Below, piece by piece: positions 33,978 to 42,498 of a DNA stretch of 64,000 nucleotides. The notes beneath the pieces were generated by a model that was given only the letters and a program-made list of their open reading frames with translations, searched no databases and was not told where the DNA came from. How positions within the stretch are numbered: the first letter of the stretch is position 1; the number at the start of each line of letters is the position of its first letter. The position numbers and the translations under genes were made by a program. Origin of the DNA: Bacillota bacterium (lineage in GTDB: Bacteria; Bacillota; Clostridia; Christensenellales; SZUA-584); the NCBI GenBank assembly GCA_023412005.1, contig JAEYOE010000033.1, forward strand, positions 101,964 through 165,963. The letters are read 5' to 3'.

Positions 33978-35242
33978 GGAATTCCTCCCTCATAAACAAG
34001 CCGCCCGTCCACAATGGTGTGCGTGACCACACCGCGCAGCGTTTGCCCGATAAACGGCGAATTCTTGCCCTTTGACACAAGGCTCTTTTCGGTCAGCGTA
34101 TACTCTGCGCTCATATCAACCACCGTTATATCGGCAGGCACGCCTTCTTTGATAACCCCACCCGGCTTGCCGATGATACGCGCCGGGTTGACGCTCAGCA
34201 GCTCAGCGAGCTTGTCCTTATCGGTTGTCAAATTCGTGAACGCCAGCGAAAACGCCGTTTCAAAACCGGATATACCAAACGCGGCAATCGCGAACTCGAT
34301 GTTTTTCTCGTCCTTATGGTGCGGCGCATGATCCGTCGCAATCGCGTCAATCGTGCCGTCGAGCAGCGCCTCCTTCACGGCCGCCACATCGTCAGCCGTT
34401 CTTAATGGCGGGTTCACCTTGGTGCGCGCGTCGTAACCGGCGCAGGCGCTGTCGTCCGCCGAGAAATAGTGCGGCGCGCTCTCGCACGTGACGCGAACAC
34501 CGCGCTGTTTGGCCGCGCGAATCAGCGTGATGCCGCCGCGCGTTGTGACATGCTGTATGTGCACACGCAAGCCGTAGCTCTCCGCAAGAATCAGATCGCG
34601 CGCAATCATGGCTTCTTCGGCGGCACGCGGAATGCCCGGCAGCCCGAGCACCGTTGCGTTGCAGCCTTCGTTCATAACGCCTTTGCCCTTTATATCAAGG
34701 TCTTCCTCATGCGCCATGATAAACGAATCGTATGTGTCCGCGTACTGCATCGCCGAGAGCATCATGGAGCCGCTGCTGATCGGTCTGCCGTCGTCCGAGA
34801 ACGCAACGCAGCCCATCGCGGCAAGCTCGCCCATCTCCGAAAGCTCGCTTCCCTTTAGTTCCTTCGTCGCCGCGCCCACCGGATAAACCTTCGTTGAAGC
34901 GCTCCGTGCTTTTTGCAGCACCAGCGCGCACACGGCAGCGTTATCCAAAGCGGGTAGCGTGTTTGGCATGCAGCAGACAGCCGTGTAGCCGCCCTTTGCC
35001 GCCGCATACGTCCCCGACGCGATATCTTCTTTGTATTCCTGCCCCGGTTCTCTCAAATGACAGTGCAGATCAATAAATCCCGGAAACACAGTTTTACCCG
35101 AAATATCGATCGTCTCATCGGCATCCCCCACATCATTGCCGATGGCGGTGATAACACCATCTTTTATCAGTATGTCAAGGCGGCCCTTCTTTTCTCCGGC
35201 CGGGTTCACAACCTCGCCGCCCTTAAGCTTAAGCGTCTTCAT
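33968..35242 (-). CDS. pyrC: Dihydroorotase (class I)
   Basis: Cyclises carbamoyl aspartate to dihydroorotate. It has 424 residues. The zinc-binding FIDLHCHLREPGQEYKEDI is the family signature; a later His is in VHIQHVTTRGG and the catalytic Asp is in DAIATDHAPHHKDEK. It overlaps pyrB by 14 bases and pyrF by 10. Confidence 0.96.
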   Translation of the reverse strand: MKTLKLKGGEVVNPAGEKKGRLDILIKDGVITAIGNDVGDADETIDISGKTVFPGFIDLHCHLREPGQEYKEDIASGTYAAAKGGYTAVCCMPNTLPALDNAAVCALVLQKARSASTKVYPVGAATKELKGSELSEMGELAAMGCVAFSDDGRPISSGSMMLSAMQYADTYDSFIMAHEEDLDIKGKGVMNEGCNATVLGLPGIPRAAEEAMIARDLILAESYGLRVHIQHVTTRGGITLIRAAKQRGVRVTCESAPHYFSADDSACAGYDARTKVNPPLRTADDVAAVKEALLDGTIDAIATDHAPHHKDEKNIEFAIAAFGISGFETAFSLAFTNLTTDKDKLAELLSVNPARIIGKPGGVIKEGVPADITVVDMSAEYTLTEKSLVSKGKNSPFIGQTLRGVVTHTIVDGRLVYEGGIPCK

Positions 35243-36164
35243 TTTTCCTCCTCGTGAGCAGATACAGCAGCGCCATCCTCACCGCCACACCATTTGTCAC
35301 CTGTTCGTTGATCACCGAATTATCCGAATCCATCACCGCGCTGGAAAGCTCCACGCCGCGGTTCACCGGGCCGGGATGCATAATCAGCACATCCTTGGCG
35401 CACCATTTATCGAGCACCCGTTCATTGATGCCGAATATGTTGTGGTATTCGCGCAGTGTGGATAAAAACGCGCCCTCAAGCCGTTCCTTTTGTATGCGCA
35501 GCCCCATCACCACGTCCGCGCCGGTCAGCGCTTCTTCAAGGCTGGTTGTGATGCGCGCGCCCATCGTTTCAATGCCATACGGCATCAGCGTTTTGGGGGC
35601 GCAGAGTGTGACGTTTGCGCCGAGCTTTTTTAAGCCCCAGAGGTTGCTACGCGCCACACGGCTGTGCCATATATCGCCGATGATCGAGACGTTAAGCCCC
35701 TTCAAGTCGCCAAAGCGCTCCTTCATCGTGAACATATCGAGCAGCGCCTGCGTGGGGTGCTCGTGCATACCATCGCCGGCATTGATCACGCTGCCCGAGA
35801 AGTTGTCGCCCAGAAGCTTGGGCGCACCCGCATACGGGTGGCGGATGATGATCACGTCAGTCTCCATCGCTTCAATGGTATAGCCTGTGTCCAGCAGTGT
35901 TTCTCCCTTGGCCACAGAGCTGGAGGAAACGCCGAGGTTGCTGAATGTCGCCCCGAGGAATTTGGCCGCCAGCTCGAAGCTTAACCGCGTGCGTGTGCTG
36001 TTTTCGTAAAACAGCGCCACCACAGATTTGCCCTGCATATGGGGCATCTTTTTGGCACTTTGCTGCAGATACGCCTTCATTGTCGCGGTGGTATCAAGAA
36101 TATGGGCGATTTCCTCCGCGGGCATATCGTGCAGGCCTATTAAATCTTTTTGTGATAAATACAT
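35229..36164 (-). CDS. pyrB: Aspartate carbamoyltransferase catalytic subunit
   Basis: Transfers carbamoyl to aspartate. It has 311 residues. The carbamoyl-phosphate motif FYENSTRTRLSFE is present, with HEHPTQALLDMFT and HPGPVNRGVELSS. No pyrI regulatory gene accompanies it, as expected in Bacillota where control is by PyrR. It is separated from pyrR by a terminator, a repeat and two hairpins. Confidence 0.96.
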   Translation of the reverse strand: MYLSQKDLIGLHDMPAEEIAHILDTTATMKAYLQQSAKKMPHMQGKSVVALFYENSTRTRLSFELAAKFLGATFSNLGVSSSSVAKGETLLDTGYTIEAMETDVIIIRHPYAGAPKLLGDNFSGSVINAGDGMHEHPTQALLDMFTMKERFGDLKGLNVSIIGDIWHSRVARSNLWGLKKLGANVTLCAPKTLMPYGIETMGARITTSLEEALTGADVVMGLRIQKERLEGAFLSTLREYHNIFGINERVLDKWCAKDVLIMHPGPVNRGVELSSAVMDSDNSVINEQVTNGVAVRMALLYLLTRRKNEDA

Positions 36165-36183
36165 AGATTTTCAGTTCCTTTAT

Positions 36184-36373
36184 CAGGAGCGCTGCTCGCT
36201 CCTTCAGCTTGATGACCAACCCCTCAACATGTCATGCTGAGGAGCGAAGCGACGTGAGCATCCCATGGCAAAACGCTTTAAACATGGGATTTCTCGACTC
36301 GCTATCGCTCACTCGAAATGACACGAATGAACTTAGTCCGCAGTCTGAGGGAGCGCTGTTCGCTCCTTTTTTT
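36184..36373. repeat. Dispersed repeat family A, copy 5, flanked by duplicated hairpins (pyrR-pyrB gap)
   Basis: The element at 36231-36323 starts GTCATGCTGAGGAGCG, contains GCATCCCATGG, AAAACGCTTTAAACATGGGA and ends CTCGAAATGACA. On both sides lies the same hairpin: CAGGAGCGCTGCTCGCTCCTT (36184-36204) and GGGAGCGCTGTTCGCTCCTTT (36349-36369). Confidence 0.7.
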
Positions 36374-36404
36374 ATCAGGCTGATTACAGCCTTTTGTTTT
36401 CTTA

Positions 36405-36433
36405 AAAAAAACCTTATCACTGAAGATAAGGTT
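36405..36433 (-). terminator. Terminator directly after pyrR
   Basis: On the minus strand AACCTTATC (36433-36425) pairs with GATAAGGTT (36418-36410), followed by a run of T. The stem begins at the last base of the pyrR stop codon. No PyrR box is visible before it, so it is probably a partial or simple terminator. Confidence 0.75.
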
Positions 36434-36972
36434 TATACCGGCAAATCGTTGATAACAACATTGTCAAGACCATCAATTTCCTTAACATGGACACTGATGA
36501 CTTCGCTTTTGGATGTTGGGATATTTTTTCCGACGTAATCGGCGCGAATCGGCAATTCTCTGTGACCCCTGTCCACAATCACAGCCAATTGAATATAGTT
36601 CGGACGTCCAAGATCCATCAGCGCATCGAGCGCGGCACGCGCGGTGCGCCCCGTGTACAAAACGTCGTCGCAGAGCACCACGGTTTTTTTGTTGAGGTCG
36701 AATGCGATATCCGTTCCCTTGATCACGGGATGGTCGGCCAGCAGCGACAAATCGTCTCGGTAAAAAGTGATATCCAGCGTTCCTACATCCACGGCGGCAC
36801 CCTCAAAATCATTGATATACGCCGCGATGCGTTTGGCGATGGGCACGCCGCGGCGGTGGATACCAATCAGAGACAAATTGTCTGTGCCCTTGTTCTTTTC
36901 CACAATTTCATGCGCGATACGTTTTAACGCCCTGTCCAGCGCCATTTCGTCCATTATGAGCGCTTTATCCAC
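36433..36972 (-). CDS. pyrR: Bifunctional pyr operon attenuation protein / uracil phosphoribosyltransferase
   Basis: Binds pyr leader RNA when UMP is high and causes termination; many members also have uracil phosphoribosyltransferase activity. It has 179 residues. The PRPP loop is VVLCDDVLYTGRTARAALDA, followed by LGRPNYIQLAVIVDRGHREL with the RNA-binding basic residues. A PyrR-type attenuator precedes the gene and a terminator follows it. Confidence 0.95.
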   Translation of the reverse strand: MDKALIMDEMALDRALKRIAHEIVEKNKGTDNLSLIGIHRRGVPIAKRIAAYINDFEGAAVDVGTLDITFYRDDLSLLADHPVIKGTDIAFDLNKKTVVLCDDVLYTGRTARAALDALMDLGRPNYIQLAVIVDRGHRELPIRADYVGKNIPTSKSEVISVHVKEIDGLDNVVINDLPV

Positions 36973-37005
36973 TTGTTTTACCGTCCTTTCTCTTTTATCG
37001 TATCA

Positions 37006-37078
37006 AAAAAGCCTTGCGCTCGGCAAGGCTTAATAAACATAGGATACCCTAACCTTGCCGGACTCTCTGGACCGATTT
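37006..37078 (-). promoter_or_regulatory. PyrR-dependent attenuator in the pyr leader
   Basis: On the minus strand the leader holds a PyrR-box-like segment GGTCCAGAGAGTCCGGCAAG (37072-37053), related to the known anti-antiterminator consensus with its AGAGAG loop. Then comes a terminator AAGCCTTG-CCGAGCG-CAAGGCTT plus six T (37032-37006). CGGCAAGG in the PyrR stem (37061-37054) is exactly complementary to CCTTGCCG in the terminator (37029-37022), so an antiterminator can form. This is the known pyr switch: PyrR with UMP holds the first stem and lets the terminator form. Confidence 0.85.
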
Positions 37079-37100
37079 AAAGGTGTTCAACTGTTTAAAG

Positions 37101-37127
37101 ATTATCATAGACCACCCTGTTTGTAAA
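37101..37127 (-). promoter_or_regulatory. Possible pyr operon promoter
   Basis: TTTACA (37127-37122) and GATAAT (37106-37101) on the minus strand, spacing 15 bases (17 if TAATCT is used). It lies correctly upstream of the attenuator. The -35 overlaps an inverted repeat. Confidence 0.4.
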
Positions 37128-37149
37128 GAGTCTGCATGCACAAACAGGG
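37115..37149. repeat. Perfect 10-base inverted repeat over the pyr -35 region
   Basis: CCCTGTTTGT (37115-37124) and ACAAACAGGG (37140-37149) with a 15-base loop. On the plus strand it is followed by two T runs, as in a terminator, but no plus-strand gene ends here. It may end the minus-strand gene at 37199 imperfectly or bind a protein. Confidence 0.6.
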
Positions 37150-37198
37150 CAGTTTTTCAGTTTTTTCTCAGCACGCAAATTTTGGCAATATACGCGCG

Positions 37199-38626
37199 TT
37201 ATGCGTCCTTGGCCATCAGGCTTTTGCGGTGGTGACAAAGCGCAATATAGGCCGTTTCGTCCACCATGCGAATGATCGTTTCGAGCTCATCGTCGCCGAA
37301 TGCCGTGGTGCGGCCTTCCGTAAACTCCTTGTCAATTTCCGCCTTGATTGTGACGATAAGAGGCTCCTGCTTGCCCATCGCCGCTTCGCCCTTGAGCTTG
37401 AAGTGCGAGTTCATCCAATGCGCAATGCCTGCAAGGCCCGAATGCGCGTCGACCGCGACGGTAACCGGGCGCTTTAACAGCTTCTCGGTGTTGAATATAT
37501 TATAGATCTCTTCGTCCTTCAAAAGGCCATCCGCATGAATGCCGGCACGAGTCGAATTGAAGTTGCGTCCCACAAACGGCGTTCTCGGGCTAATCTCCGT
37601 ACCCAGCTCGTTTTCAAAGTATTCTGCAAGCTCGGTAATCACCGACAGATCCATGCCGTCCGTTGTTCCCTTGAGCCCGCAGTATTCCATCACCATCGCC
37701 TCAAGCGGGCAGTTGCCCGTACGCTCGCCGATGCCGAGCACCGAGCAGTTAACCGACGACGCACCGTATAGCCAGGCCGTTGCCGAGTTGGTAACCACCT
37801 TGTAGAAATCGTTGTGACCGTGCCATTCAAGCATTTCGGACGGAACGCCGGAATATTCCTGCAGCCCGTAGATGATGCCCTGAACGCTGCGCGGCAGCGC
37901 TGCTCCCGGATAGGTGATTCCGTATCCAAGCGTGTCACACGCGCGAATTTTTATCGGCACACCCGTCTGCTCCGTCAGCTTCATCAGCTCATCCGCAAAC
38001 GGAATCACAAAGCCGTAGTAATCGGCGCGCGTGATGTCTTCAAAGTGGCAGCGCGGCTTAATGCCGTAATCAATTGCCATCTTAACAACATCAAGGTATT
38101 TATCAAGCGCCTGCTTACGCGTCAAATTCATTTTCTTAAAAATATGATAATCCGAGCAGCTCACAAGAATGCCCGTTTCCTTGATGCCGAATGATTTGAT
38201 AAGCTCAAAGTCCTTCTGGCTCGCGCGAATCCACGTTGTCACCTCAGGGAACTCGTAGCCAAGATCAAGACAAGCCTGCAGGGCTTCCTTGTCCTTCTGC
38301 GTGTACACAAAAAACTCACTCTGGCGAATGATGCCTTTGGGGCCGCCCAGCTTGTGAAGCATTTTGTATACGTCGATCACCTGCTGCACCGTAAACGGCG
38401 AGCGAGACTGCTGACCGTCGCGGAAGGTGGTATCGGTGATCCATATTTCTTCAGGCATACGCATGGGCACCACGCGATGATTGAACGTGATTTTGGGGAC
38501 AGAATCGTAATCGAACACTTCGCGGAAATATTGCGGCTCCTCACTATCCTGAAACGAATATTTATAGTCGTGTTCCTGCAGCAGGTACCATCTCTTGTCA
38601 ACGCCTTTTGTGACATCACATTTCAT
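37199..38626 (-). CDS. DRE-TIM acyltransferase: isopropylmalate/homocitrate/(Re)-citrate synthase family
   Basis: A 475-residue HMGL-like enzyme that condenses acetyl-CoA with a 2-oxoacid. The metal and substrate motif is ITDTTFRDGQQSRSPFT; ARG-independent features are LEWHGHNDFY (metal-binding His pair), CHFEDITRADYYGF and GIGERTGNCPLEAMVMEY. The long N-terminal lead with PEEIWITD and the absence of a LeuA-type C-terminal domain point to the clostridial branch that includes Re-citrate synthase. No leuBCD genes are nearby, and it follows an aspartate aminotransferase, which fits oxaloacetate use. That specificity is inference. ATG 38626 follows AGGGG; 38644 has no site. Confidence 0.75.
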   Translation of the reverse strand: MKCDVTKGVDKRWYLLQEHDYKYSFQDSEEPQYFREVFDYDSVPKITFNHRVVPMRMPEEIWITDTTFRDGQQSRSPFTVQQVIDVYKMLHKLGGPKGIIRQSEFFVYTQKDKEALQACLDLGYEFPEVTTWIRASQKDFELIKSFGIKETGILVSCSDYHIFKKMNLTRKQALDKYLDVVKMAIDYGIKPRCHFEDITRADYYGFVIPFADELMKLTEQTGVPIKIRACDTLGYGITYPGAALPRSVQGIIYGLQEYSGVPSEMLEWHGHNDFYKVVTNSATAWLYGASSVNCSVLGIGERTGNCPLEAMVMEYCGLKGTTDGMDLSVITELAEYFENELGTEISPRTPFVGRNFNSTRAGIHADGLLKDEEIYNIFNTEKLLKRPVTVAVDAHSGLAGIAHWMNSHFKLKGEAAMGKQEPLIVTIKAEIDKEFTEGRTTAFGDDELETIIRMVDETAYIALCHHRKSLMAKDA

Positions 38627-38640
38627 AAACTTATCCCCTT

Positions 38641-39828
38641 TCACGCTTTAAGAGAAAGCACAAATTCCTTAATTCTCTCAAGCCCTTTCTTAATGTTTTC
38701 CTCACTGATCGCATAGCTGAGCCGAACATAGCTATCGGCACCGAATGCAACGCCCGGTACCACGGCTGTTAGTGTTTGCTCAAGCAGCAGCTCCGAGAAA
38801 CGGAGCGACCCGGTAATCTCAATGCCGTCATACTTCTTTCCAATTAGCTGCGAAATGTTCATCATCACGTAAAACGCACCGCCCGGTATCTCGCACGACA
38901 AGCCATCAATATCATTGATCAGCCCGCACAGCAGCTTGCGCCGTTTGTCAAACACATCTTTCATATGCTTCACCTGATCCTGCGGGCCCAGAAGCGCTTC
39001 AATACCGGCGTACTGCGCGATTGAGTTCGGGTTAGACGCGGAATGAGATTGGTATGCGCCCATCACCTTAGCCAGCTCCCTCGTGCTCGCGGTATACCCG
39101 ATACGCCAGCCTGTCATCGCGTAGGTTTTGCTCATGCCATTCACCACGATTGTCAGGTCTTTAATCTCCTTACCGAGCGACGCGATGCTGACGTGCTCGC
39201 CTTCATAGATCAATTCGTCGTAAATTTCATCGGATACCACGAAGATTCCAGCCTCTACCGCCACCTTGGCAATGGCCTCAAGCTCGCTTCGCGAGTAGAC
39301 CGAGCCGCACGGGTTGGAGGGCGAGTTTAAAATCAACGCTTTTGTTTTGGTTGTGATGGCGGCTTTTATCTGCGCCGCCGTTGCTTTAAAGCTGTCCCCC
39401 GTTTCGATGTATACGGGCACGCCGTCCGACATCATCACGAGTTCGGGGTAAGTGAGCCAATAGGGTGAAGGAATAATCACTTCATCGCCCGGGTTTAAAA
39501 TGGCTGCAAATATGTTAAACAATGAATGCTTGGCACCGTTGGAAACGACGATATCCTCGGGAGAGTATTCAATGCCGCACCGCGCCAAAAGCCTTTTGGC
39601 AATGGCGGCACGCAGCTCCTGAGACCCAGATGCCGGCGTGTACTTGGTCAGTCCAATATCCAGCGCTTTCTTCGCGGCCGTTTTTATGTTCTCGGGTGTA
39701 TCAAAATCGGGTTCTCCGGCACCGAAGCCCACCACATCGCGCCCTTCGCTTTTCAGCTTTTTGGCCATTGCGTCAATTTTAAGTGTTGCAGACGGCGAAA
39801 TATTAACTGCTTTGCTGGATAATATCAT
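38641..39828 (-). CDS. Aspartate aminotransferase (class I, PLP-dependent)
   Basis: Transfers the amino group between aspartate and 2-oxoglutarate; related enzymes also use other amino acids. It has 395 residues. The PLP lysine is in GMSKTYAMTGWRIGY. ILNSPSNPCGSVYS contains the conserved Asn-Pro and VVSDEIYDELIYEG the Asp-x-x-Tyr. The C-terminal Arg for the carboxylate is in SYVRLSYA. It lies 14 bases before the acyltransferase gene, so the two form an operon. Confidence 0.9.
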   Translation of the reverse strand: MILSSKAVNISPSATLKIDAMAKKLKSEGRDVVGFGAGEPDFDTPENIKTAAKKALDIGLTKYTPASGSQELRAAIAKRLLARCGIEYSPEDIVVSNGAKHSLFNIFAAILNPGDEVIIPSPYWLTYPELVMMSDGVPVYIETGDSFKATAAQIKAAITTKTKALILNSPSNPCGSVYSRSELEAIAKVAVEAGIFVVSDEIYDELIYEGEHVSIASLGKEIKDLTIVVNGMSKTYAMTGWRIGYTASTRELAKVMGAYQSHSASNPNSIAQYAGIEALLGPQDQVKHMKDVFDKRRKLLCGLINDIDGLSCEIPGGAFYVMMNISQLIGKKYDGIEITGSLRFSELLLEQTLTAVVPGVAFGADSYVRLSYAISEENIKKGLERIKEFVLSLKA

Positions 39829-40037
39829 AAAAACCTCCGTTGGTTAAATGCGTTTTGCATATTATTTAATTATAACCTTCATTTAAACGTATGATAACAC
39901 ATTATATTCACCTTTACAACTATAATTGAGTGATTTTTTGCATGATTGCAAAAAAAATATTGCATCACGACCCCTTATTGTACACACGCTCACGCGAACA
40001 ACCGCCCCTACATATATTCATAATGGGAGGGATATCA

Positions 40038-40301
40038 TTGAAACAACTCATTTTGTTGTACGGCGATAACTGCGGATACTGCAAAAAAGCAAAAATGCTA
40101 TTGGATCGGGCTTTATCCACGCATCCTGAGTACAGGATGGTTGATATCCGCCACGTGAACGAGCAAAGCGAAGAAGCGGCTCAGTTCTGTCATAGGCTGA
40201 TCCCCGCTTTTTTCTGCGGCGATACAATTTTTTTTGAAGGTAATCCGGATATGGATACTGTCATTGCCGCGCTGAATTTCTGTATGGGAGCCGATAAATA
40301 G
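40038..40301 (+). CDS. Glutaredoxin/thioredoxin-like small protein
   Basis: An 87-residue thioredoxin-fold protein with the redox motif DNCGYCKKAKMLL near the start and the cis-Pro segment RLIPAFFCGDTIFFEG. It probably reduces disulfides or acts in thiol homeostasis. The start is TTG 40038 because GGGAGG lies 7 bases upstream; the longer frame from 39930 has no ribosome site and contains a poly-A stretch. Confidence 0.75.
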   Translation: MKQLILLYGDNCGYCKKAKMLLDRALSTHPEYRMVDIRHVNEQSEEAAQFCHRLIPAFFCGDTIFFEGNPDMDTVIAALNFCMGADK

Positions 40302-40415
40302 CACGTTTGTCCGCTTGTTATATAAAATAATATGAAAAAAGTATTAATAAAGGCGATGCCGCTTGATTATTCGTTTGCATTCTATTAAAATGACCAAAAA
40401 AGGGAGGGATAACCT

Positions 40416-41279
40416 ATGTCAAACTTTGTGATCGGCACATGCTCCACTTCGGATTTGCCGAAGTCTTACATCGAGAAAAACCAGCTGCTGCTGCTGAAGT
40501 TCTCATATACGATTGACCATACGGAATACAAAGACGGGGATATGGACACCAAAACGTTTTTCGATTTAGAACGTGACGGCAAAATGCCCACCACATCTCA
40601 GCTGAACCCGGCTGACATCATTCCCGCTTTTGACAAGGTGCTTTCCTCGGGCAACGACCTACTCTATATTGCGTTTTCGTCTGGCCTTTCGGGCAGCTAT
40701 AATAACTTGAGCCTGGTGGCAGGCGATATGCGTTTAAAATACCCCGACCGCAAGATTTACGTGGTGGATTCGCTATGCGCGTCGCTCGGGCAGGGGCTGC
40801 TGGTGGATTACGCGGTAAAGATGCGCGAGGCCGGAAAATCCATCGACGAAACGTTCAAGTGGGTGGAAGCGAACAAACTGGGGCTGAACCATTGGTTCAC
40901 GGTAGACAGTTTAAGCCATTTAAGGCGCGGCGGGCGCGTGACGGGCGCGGCGGCGTTCGTTGGAAATCTGCTGCACATTAAACCGGTGCTGAATGTGGAT
41001 TACGAGGGACATCTGATTCCGAGAGAAAAAGAGCAGGGCAGAAAGCGCGCGCTGAAGTGTCTGCTGGAGAAGATGGAAGAGTATATTTATCAGCCGGACG
41101 GCCAGAGCATATTCATCAGCCACGGGGATGATTTGGAGGCGGCGGAGAAGCTTGCCGGAATGGTGAAGAGCCACTTCCCCACCGTTGGCGAAATCATGAT
41201 CAACCCGCTGGGTGCGGTGATTGGGGCGCATGCGGGCCCGGGTACGATTGCACTGTTCTTCATGGGGAAATCAAGATAG
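40416..41279 (+). CDS. DegV-family fatty-acid-binding protein
   Basis: A 287-residue DegV protein, in the family a fatty-acid-binding partner (FakB-like). The N-terminal half contains FKDGDM-like DYKDGDMD-type loop (here YKDGDMDTKTFF), KMPTTSQLNP and IAFSSGLSGSYNN, which bind the acyl carboxylate. The C-terminal domain contains SLSHLRRGGRVTGAAAFVGN and IGAHAGPGTIALFF. AGGGAGGG precedes the ATG. A terminator follows, so it is a single-gene unit. Confidence 0.9.
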   Translation: MSNFVIGTCSTSDLPKSYIEKNQLLLLKFSYTIDHTEYKDGDMDTKTFFDLERDGKMPTTSQLNPADIIPAFDKVLSSGNDLLYIAFSSGLSGSYNNLSLVAGDMRLKYPDRKIYVVDSLCASLGQGLLVDYAVKMREAGKSIDETFKWVEANKLGLNHWFTVDSLSHLRRGGRVTGAAAFVGNLLHIKPVLNVDYEGHLIPREKEQGRKRALKCLLEKMEEYIYQPDGQSIFISHGDDLEAAEKLAGMVKSHFPTVGEIMINPLGAVIGAHAGPGTIALFFMGKSR

Positions 41280-41297
41280 GCTAGATAATATGTTCAG

Positions 41298-41326
41298 GGC
41301 TTCGGCGGTTTGCCGAAGCCTTTTTA
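41298..41326 (+). terminator. Terminator of the DegV gene
   Basis: GGCTTCGGC (41298-41306), a short loop, GCCGAAGCC (41312-41320), then TTTTTATA. Confidence 0.9.
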
Positions 41327-41556
41327 TATAATAAGATTTATATGAAACTCCTATATTAATTTCATTCAATATTTAGAAATTATAGTATTAGATTTTAGCC
41401 AGGATTTATATAATCATTTTTTATGATAATAATTCCAGCATTCTTGAATCTTTGAATCTGATTATTATCTAGATAATCCAATTCTAATTCAACAAATTCA
41501 AACACTATATCCAATATTGTGATATAATGTGAGATATATTTTGTTGGAGGATATAT

Positions 41557-42201
41557 TTGAGATTTGGCGATATAGCAGTTGGGCATATTTACAATGTGTG
41601 CTTTGGCAGCATAGGACCCGAGAACGAGGATAAACTTCGCATGTGTGAATTTGATGGGAAACATTTAGCTTTAGTTCTTAAGGGGAACAATGACAATAAA
41701 ACATTTATTGTTATGCCATTAACAAGTGAGCCAAGCGGCGATGGTGTTAACAAGATAAAACTACCAACGATCGAATCTCTTCCATCGTCATTAAAAAGCA
41801 ATACTACTTATGCAGTCATTAATCAAATTAGAACTGTTAATCATTCAAGATTTATTGCTTTAAAAGAAGGAGAAGACAGAATTGATGTTAAGCTAGACAA
41901 TCGTCTATTTGAACTTCTGATTTTTTTAGGTATAAAAGAAATGACTTATCACATATCAATTGATCAAAAAATTGAGCTGTTCAAAAATTTATACAATAGT
42001 GAATGCATAACCAAGGCAAAAGATTTAGCATATAGTATACTAAAACTCAAAAAAACGATGGGTAACAACGAGGAAGAAATTGCGAGAATAAAACAAGAAA
42101 TAAAAGGAATACTATTTGGTATACCTTACGATTCTTTGGATCAAAAATATGTTAGTGATGGAATAAAAGATGTTTTTGATGAAGTGACAAAAAAAACTTG
42201 A
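41557..42201 (+). CDS. PemK/MazF-like protein with a helical C-terminal extension
   Basis: A 214-residue protein. The first 120 residues resemble PemK/MazF-fold ribonuclease toxins: GHIYNVCFGS, then LALVLKGNNDNKTFIVMPLT, a Lys-Leu-Pro block and YAVINQIRTVNHSRF. The last 90 residues are helical and charged, which is not usual for a plain MazF. The start is TTG 41557 after GGAGG. It is AT-rich compared with DegV and the SPOR gene. No antitoxin gene precedes it, although a minus-strand frame (41395-41530) stays open in the AT-rich leader. Toxin activity is inference. Confidence 0.55.
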   Translation: MRFGDIAVGHIYNVCFGSIGPENEDKLRMCEFDGKHLALVLKGNNDNKTFIVMPLTSEPSGDGVNKIKLPTIESLPSSLKSNTTYAVINQIRTVNHSRFIALKEGEDRIDVKLDNRLFELLIFLGIKEMTYHISIDQKIELFKNLYNSECITKAKDLAYSILKLKKTMGNNEEEIARIKQEIKGILFGIPYDSLDQKYVSDGIKDVFDEVTKKT

Positions 42202-42246
42202 AGATTTTTATTGTATCGATTATAATGTATTTAATCAAAGAATGAA

Positions 42247-42321
42247 TGGGTATAGAATCCCAGATAAAGAAGAAATGAGTTAGATACTCAAACAAAGATT
42301 CCGGTTGGGTATAGAATCCCA
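42247..42321. repeat. Direct repeat TGGGTATAGAATCCCA (two copies)
   Basis: The 16-base sequence, itself a TGGG/CCCA palindrome, occurs at 42247-42262 and 42306-42321, each followed by a purine-rich AAAGAAGAA. It lies in the 3' region of the PemK/MazF-like gene, before its terminator. Confidence 0.6.
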
Positions 42322-42334
42322 ACAAAGAAGAATC

Positions 42335-42365
42335 GGGCTTATAATATAAGCCCTTTTTATTTTTA
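42335..42365 (+). terminator. Terminator after the PemK/MazF-like gene
   Basis: GGGCTTAT (42335-42342) pairs with ATAAGCCC (42346-42353), then TTTTTATTTTTAT. Confidence 0.85.
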
Positions 42366-42498
42366 TACGAACTCCCAAACAAAAGAAAACCTAGTTTTAT
42401 ACAGACAACTCAAATCAGTAAACTGCCATCCTTTTCATATTTGTCCTCCCCCCCTCATATAGATTCTTAAGAAGAATCTATCAATACGGAGGAGAAAC

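Noticed and set aside
41395..41664. 89-codon minus-strand frame as antitoxin for the MazF-like gene
   Set aside because: It overlaps the start of the plus-strand gene, its first third is antisense to it, and it has no ribosome site; the AT-rich leader stays open by chance.
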